From the NCBI GenBank assembly GCA_028751875.1, contig CM054167.1, forward strand, positions 20,044,412 through 20,108,411: a stretch of DNA of 64,000 nt. The letters run 5' to 3'. Source of the DNA: Rapana venosa (lineage: Eukaryota > Mollusca > Gastropoda > Neogastropoda > Muricidae). A model generated the notes under the pieces. That model did no database searches, was not told where the DNA came from, and saw only the letters and a program-made list of their open reading frames with translations. The position numbers were made by a program, and so were the translations under genes. Positions 59,383 through 64,000 of this stretch are shown in pieces (the first letter of the stretch is position 1; each line of letters begins with the position of its first letter).

Positions 59383-59985
59383 CTGAAGCAAAGGACACAG
59401 ACACTGTCAGCTTCTGGGTGTTTGCCACAATGCTACTATAGTACAGAAAGAATCAAAGGAGAGAGCTCAGGGACACAAACAAGATAGACAGACATTTAAT
59501 GATAGCAACAAGCAGACAAGACAGGGAGAGAACTCCTCAAACTCAAAAATTTTAATGAGGGTAATTGGATAAGCCAGAGGCTTCTTTACGCCAGGCCCTC
59601 ACAGGGAAAAAGTAAAACAAACATGACTAAATCAATGAATTAATAATAACAAGATAATATCAAATAGCAATGAAATGAATCACTCAAATTCCAATTCAAT
59701 TATTGAAAAACCAAGAAATTGAAAAATACAATAAATAAATAAGACCAATTAAACAAGAAAAAAACTCACCTTCCCAACACCCCTTTCCCTAAACAAACAA
59801 CTCTACCACCCCCCCCCCCCCCCCAAAAAAAAAAACCCACCTCCAACCTCTCGCCCAAAAGTCCAAGCAAAATGCAAAATACAGAGTCCAGAGAGAGAGA
59901 CAGAGAGAGAGACAGAGAGAGTCCAGAGAGAGACAGAAACAGAGACAGAGTGAGAGATATTTTTTATTTATTTTTTATTTTATTC
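59383..59985. other. Upstream of W1; no further exon recognised
   Basis: I looked for an N-terminal CTL exon (Lys-Tyr-Asp-Pro and Gly-Pro-Ile type motifs ending with a phase-2 donor) from here to 64,000 and did not find one. Contains GA-rich sequence at 59880-59955. Confidence 0.5.
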
Positions 59986-59989
59986 TTTT

Positions 59990-60170
59990 ATATCGAGGAT
60001 AATGGATGTGCTTATGTGCTTTTTAAAATCCAGTCCCTATGTGTATGCGGCTTTGTAAATTCTGTCATCTGTTCCCACCGGCACACAATGGCCTACTCTT
60101 CCGAAAAGTGGAAAAGGATTTAACGTGTGCGCAAGCTGTTCTGCGTGCGTTCGCACACGGGTCTCGGTTA
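59990..60170 (-). repeat. SINE family A copy, head missing
   Basis: TATCGAGGATAATGGATGTG, GTTCCCACCGGCACACAATG and AAAGTGGAAAAGGATTTAAC. Confidence 0.85.
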
Positions 60171-61039
60171 TGGTCTTGAGTTAATAGTTCTCAAGGACAG
60201 AGAAGCAGAAGATAGAGAAGAGTGAGCAAGAAGACGGTTGCTATGAGTTAAGGTATTGGAGATGAAAGCTTTTAGAGACGAAAAGGTGCAAAGTAGTGTG
60301 TGGAATATAGATGAGTCGTAGTGGATGTGGGTGTTATGGGCTGTGTGTGTGTGAGTGTGTTTGTGTTTGTTGTGATGTGTGTGTGTGTGTGTGTGTGTGC
60401 ATGCCCATGTCTTTCAAGTGTTTTGGGAGTGTCTGTGATTTCAAATGTATACTGTAAGCATACTATAAACATATATAATCAAAATGTTTTTAAAAAAACA
60501 GAGATGTATTTGTGGACAGCAAGGGCGGGGGGCAAAAGACAAACCAGACGACATGAAGAAAGAAAGAAACAAAAAACAAAAACAAAAATGCTGCTGAAGT
60601 CAATAACAGCACACACACACAAAAACCCAAGTTACCATAGCAACCAGGTGTACAAGCCGATTAACATGATATGTCTAGTTGCGATGCCACCAGTCATTTC
60701 AGCCTCCCCTCCCACCCCTACACGTCTGCCCATGATATCAGGGATGCTAACGCAACACACCTGCCGACTGTCCTCACGACTCTGACGACGATTATAATGT
60801 ATGACAAAACAGTATATTGTGAGCTGGACAATACAATACAATGTCATACAATAGTCAATACAATACGGTACAGTACAATAATTATATGCCTGAGCACAGA
60901 CATCTGGGGTCAGTTTACCTTACCGCCCACTTCAAGGTCCTTTAGTAATATATTATACTGATAGTGCTCAGCAAACTGCAGTGCTAACTAGTGACAAACA
61001 CTGTTGTGAAGGTGTGGTAGTTTTTGTCTTGATTTATAC

Positions 61040-61049
61040 ATTTATATAC

Positions 61050-61092
<43 letters not shown>

Positions 61093-61097
61093 TATAT
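61040..61097. repeat. (TA)n microsatellite
   Basis: Nearly pure TA run. Confidence 0.9.
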
Positions 61098-61135
61098 GTT
61101 GTTGTTGTTCTGGAGGCTTGTATGCGTCACTCTGT

Positions 61136-61189
61136 GTGTGCGTGTGGTGTGTGTGTGTGTGTGTGTGTGTGTCATTGTGTGTGTGTGTC

Positions 61190-61262
<73 letters not shown>
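61136..61262. repeat. (GT)n microsatellite
   Basis: About 125 bp, imperfect at first then pure. Confidence 0.92.
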
Positions 61263-61265
<3 letters not shown>

Positions 61266-61452
61266 TGTGTGGTGTGTGTACAATAAGTTAATAACATAGG
61301 AAAGTATATCTCACAGGCATTTTCAGGTAAGCACTATATTCATATGCATGCACACACGGACACACCCGCACAAACATGCACACACACGCACACAAAGCAT
61401 GCAACATTTTTTACCCTCAATCATGTGAATGCATTCACTCATCAAAGGCAGT

Positions 61453-61454
<2 letters not shown>

Positions 61455-61551
<97 letters not shown>
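61455..61551. repeat. (TA)n followed by (GATA)n microsatellite
   Basis: About 60 bp of TA, then about nine ATAG units. Confidence 0.92.
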
Positions 61552-62246
61552 TAAAACAGTATACTTGCAAAATATTAACATAAGAGTTAAAAGATATAAA
61601 ACCGTGGTAGGCAGCTACACATCACCAAACATGTAGAATTAAGAAAGTTCCATGTATAATAATTTCTATCTGTCTACAAAATAAATCACCACACTTCACA
61701 GTTTTCAGTCAAAAGAGCGCAAGCAAGGAGGGGGGTGCTGGGGGATGGAACACCGCAATAAAAGTCTCCACACCAAATCATCCACAAAATAACACTGCGC
61801 TGTCCAAATAAACAAATACACCAAAGAACGTCCAGATGTTTTTTTACCTGTAGATGGATAACGAATCTAATTTCTATACAGTTTATCATTTTATTCTTCA
61901 GCCTTTCAAGCATAAACCACGACTAACACTGAAAAAGAAATCAAGGAAAATAGGAGCAGAAAACAGGAACGGAAATCTCGGCAAAACTGTCATCCACACG
62001 TCTGTCGTCATCTTCCCATCGAGCTCCAAGCAGCTTTGCCGGTTTCACACAACAGACGGTGCAAGCAAAGGAAGCAACAGACACAGTCAGATAAAAATGT
62101 CACAGTTTACAACAGTCTGGAAACACCTAGACCCTCCCACATTTCTCTGTTAACAAAATAACAATTGCTGTACATAATGTATGGCTGCTAGCTTTGACAG
62201 AAAGTTTCTGTCTCAACTGCCCCACGGTGCTGTGTTGGTCGCATGG
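61552..62246. other. No recognised feature
   Basis: Unique AT-rich sequence, possibly intron or upstream flank of the SLC44A gene. Confidence 0.4.
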
Positions 62247-62585
62247 GGACGGGATAGTCTGGTGGTTAGGGTGATGTATTCGTGATCTGCTGACCCAGGT
62301 TCGAATCTCGTTCAAGAGCATTTTTCCTTTTGAGTTAACATCAGTGCTGACTCCACTCCCCTCAAAGTCCTTCGGGTGAGACTATAAACCAATGTCCCGT
62401 GTGTGAACGCACGCAGAACACCTTGCGCACACGTTAAAACCCGTTCCGCTTTTCGGAAGAGTAGGCCATTGAGTGCCAGTGGGGACAGATGACAAAATGT
62501 ACAAAACTGCACACACACTGGGACTGGATGGGGGGGAAAAAGAAAAGCACATGAATACTTATAGATTCCATTATTCTCGAAATAA
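62247..62585 (+). repeat. SINE family A copy, near full length
   Basis: GACGGGATAGTCTGGTGGTT head, box B GGTTCGAATCTCG, body GAGTTAACATCAGTGCTGAC, CCGCTTTTCGGAAGAGTAGG and tail ending CGAAATAAAAG. Confidence 0.93.
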
Positions 62586-62734
62586 AAGAAATAAAAAATA
62601 ATAATTTAAAAAGTTATGAACCATGTCTCCAGCTGAAAAGCTTGATTGTTTTGGGGGTTTGGGGGGTTTGGGGGTTTATTTGTTTTTCGTTAAGGCATTA
62701 CTAGAATTCTATAGGGACAGTTGGTGGATATTTG

Positions 62735-62890
62735 TTGTTAGTCTTCAGCTAGAGCTCTGGGGTTCACCAATGGTGAGACTGTATGTGTACGACTTGTTTG
62801 ACACACGCCATGATTAGGTAGCTGCATTCCGACTTCGGGGATGAAGTCTAAACATGAAAGCCGTGTACATGGGTATTTTGTTGTAAATGG
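62735..62890 (+). repeat. Dispersed repeat family F copy
   Basis: CAGCTAGAGCTCTGGGGTTC, ACCAATGGTGAGACTG and GCATTCCGACTTCGGGGATG. The longest copy. Confidence 0.65.
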
Positions 62891-62904
62891 GTGCATATTT
62901 TTTT

Positions 62905-63050
62905 AGGGGGGGGGGGGGGGGGGGGGGGGTGAGATGGAGGAGGGCTGAGGGAGTTGTCTTCTTTTTTCTTTTTTTAAATTGGGGTGCAGGTGGGAGAGTT
63001 GGAAATCGAGCTGTTTGGTGATGTTTGGCGGATTTTTTCTGTTTCTCTGC

Positions 63051-63083
<33 letters not shown>
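62905..63083. repeat. Two long poly-G tracts
   Basis: About 22 G at 62907-62929 and about 30 G at 63053-63082. Lengths in assemblies are usually unreliable. Confidence 0.8.
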
Positions 63084-63284
63084 TGTTGGTTGTCCTGGGA
63101 GAATGGGGAATAAAGGGAATCATTTGTGCTTGATTGGAGGTATCTTTTTTCTTATTATCAGGTTGTTTTGTAAAAAAAAAAAAATATATGTACTTAATAG
63201 TCACTGCTTTCATTTATGTTGTTCCTGTTCCTGCTGTTGTGGGCCACTTTTGATCATTGATGTCTGAACTCCTTATAGGTCCAT

Positions 63285-63575
63285 GGCAACTACTGATGTC
63301 TGTCGTATGAGTGAAAATGCGGTGCGCTGCCGCTAAGCGCCTGACAAGTCAGGCCCAGCACATTGGACTTTGGAGAGGGAAAGAATTGTAATCTTTTAAG
63401 TCTTTCTGGAAAAAAGGCAGGAGAATGGACCAAGAAGGCAGAAAGTGGACGAGGTGACAGGAAGAAAAGGAACAAGGCAGAAACAAAGAGAGGGATAGAA
63501 AAGAGGGAATGCCTAGCACAGAATTTAGGGGATGCTGTTTTATACTGACATGCCCCTGGCATCCCCACAGGGTAG
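63285..63575 (+). repeat. Dispersed repeat family E copy
   Basis: TGTCTGTCGTATGAGTGAAA, GCGCCTGACAAGTCAGGCCC and AGGCAGAAACAAAGAGAGGG; slightly shortened relative to 48285-48600. Confidence 0.7.
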
Positions 63576-64000
63576 GAAAATAACTAATAGTAATACAGCA
63601 ATTTCCTACAGAGAACTACTAATACGGCAATTTCCTACAGAGAACTACAACTATCAACATTTATAATGAAAAAGAGAATTGCAATCAAAACAAAAAAAGT
63701 AAGTAATACAAAAAGGAGGCAACTGTCTTTTGTTTTTGTTTTAGATGTGCATGCCAGTTCTTGTTACAACCCATTAGGAACAAATCAGAAACAAGAACTG
63801 AACGTCATCAAAACATGCGACAGTGTGCGACAAGGATGATCACTAGTATAGCGCACAGCCTGGCAAAAGTGGAAATCAAATCTCACATTGCTTAAAGCAA
63901 TAAATATAAAAATTTTAAAAGTGAAAAAAGTGAACACATTAATGACATAAATTCTAAAAGCATCAATCTTTACTGTCAAAGCGCAAACCGAATCACAGCA
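63576..64000. other. No recognised feature
   Basis: AT-rich. A 30-bp direct duplication (CGGCAATTTCCTACAGAGAA form) lies at 63594-63650. Confidence 0.5.

Overview
The window is eukaryotic DNA from an invertebrate, probably a mollusc and plausibly a marine gastropod. That placement is inferred from the long AT-rich, CA/TG-rich introns, the many tRNA-headed SINEs, the RTE-like and CR1/L2-like LINEs and a copia-type element. No sequence seen here fixes the species. There are no bacterial features.

One host gene spans most of the window on the minus strand, from about 59.4 kb down to 13.4 kb. It is a choline transporter-like protein of the SLC44A (CTL) family, closest in motifs to the CTL2/4/5 group. 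I recovered 21 coding exons with GT/AG borders whose reading phases all join. A 22nd exon, 23 nt long, is proposed inside a tandem array. Together they code about 670 residues, from just before the first membrane helix to the stop codon. Only the first 30-40 residues (N-terminal cytoplasmic tail) are missing; their exon or exons are probably beyond 64 kb.

Layout: 1-2.07 kb holds the decayed 3' half of a Ty1/copia element with its 3' LTR. 2.1-6.7 kb is a mosaic of broken LINE pieces on the minus strand. 3.6-12.6 kb is AT-rich or G-rich and looks poorly polished, with many homopolymer-length errors. 13.4-59.4 kb is the SLC44A gene, whose introns are filled with microsatellites, minisatellites, at least 15 copies of one SINE family, other repeat families and LINE fragments (22.9, 30.3, 34.4-35.2 and 38.2-40.6 kb). 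59.4-64 kb is repeat-rich sequence upstream of the first recognised exon.

The most striking structure is that many intronic minisatellites start exactly at a splice junction of the gene and carry the junction in every unit. Donor-seeded arrays are seen at 54.1-55.7, 44.0-45.4, 35.5-36.2, 33.4-34.1 and 31.6-32.8 kb. Acceptor-seeded arrays are seen at 45.5-46.3, 34.15-34.4 and 25.5-26.5 kb, and a diverged donor-seeded set lies at 15.2-16.6 kb. The gene is therefore surrounded by dozens of decoy copies of its own splice sites. A second notable item is a SINE family whose head joins a tRNA-like box A to a 5S-rRNA-like control region.
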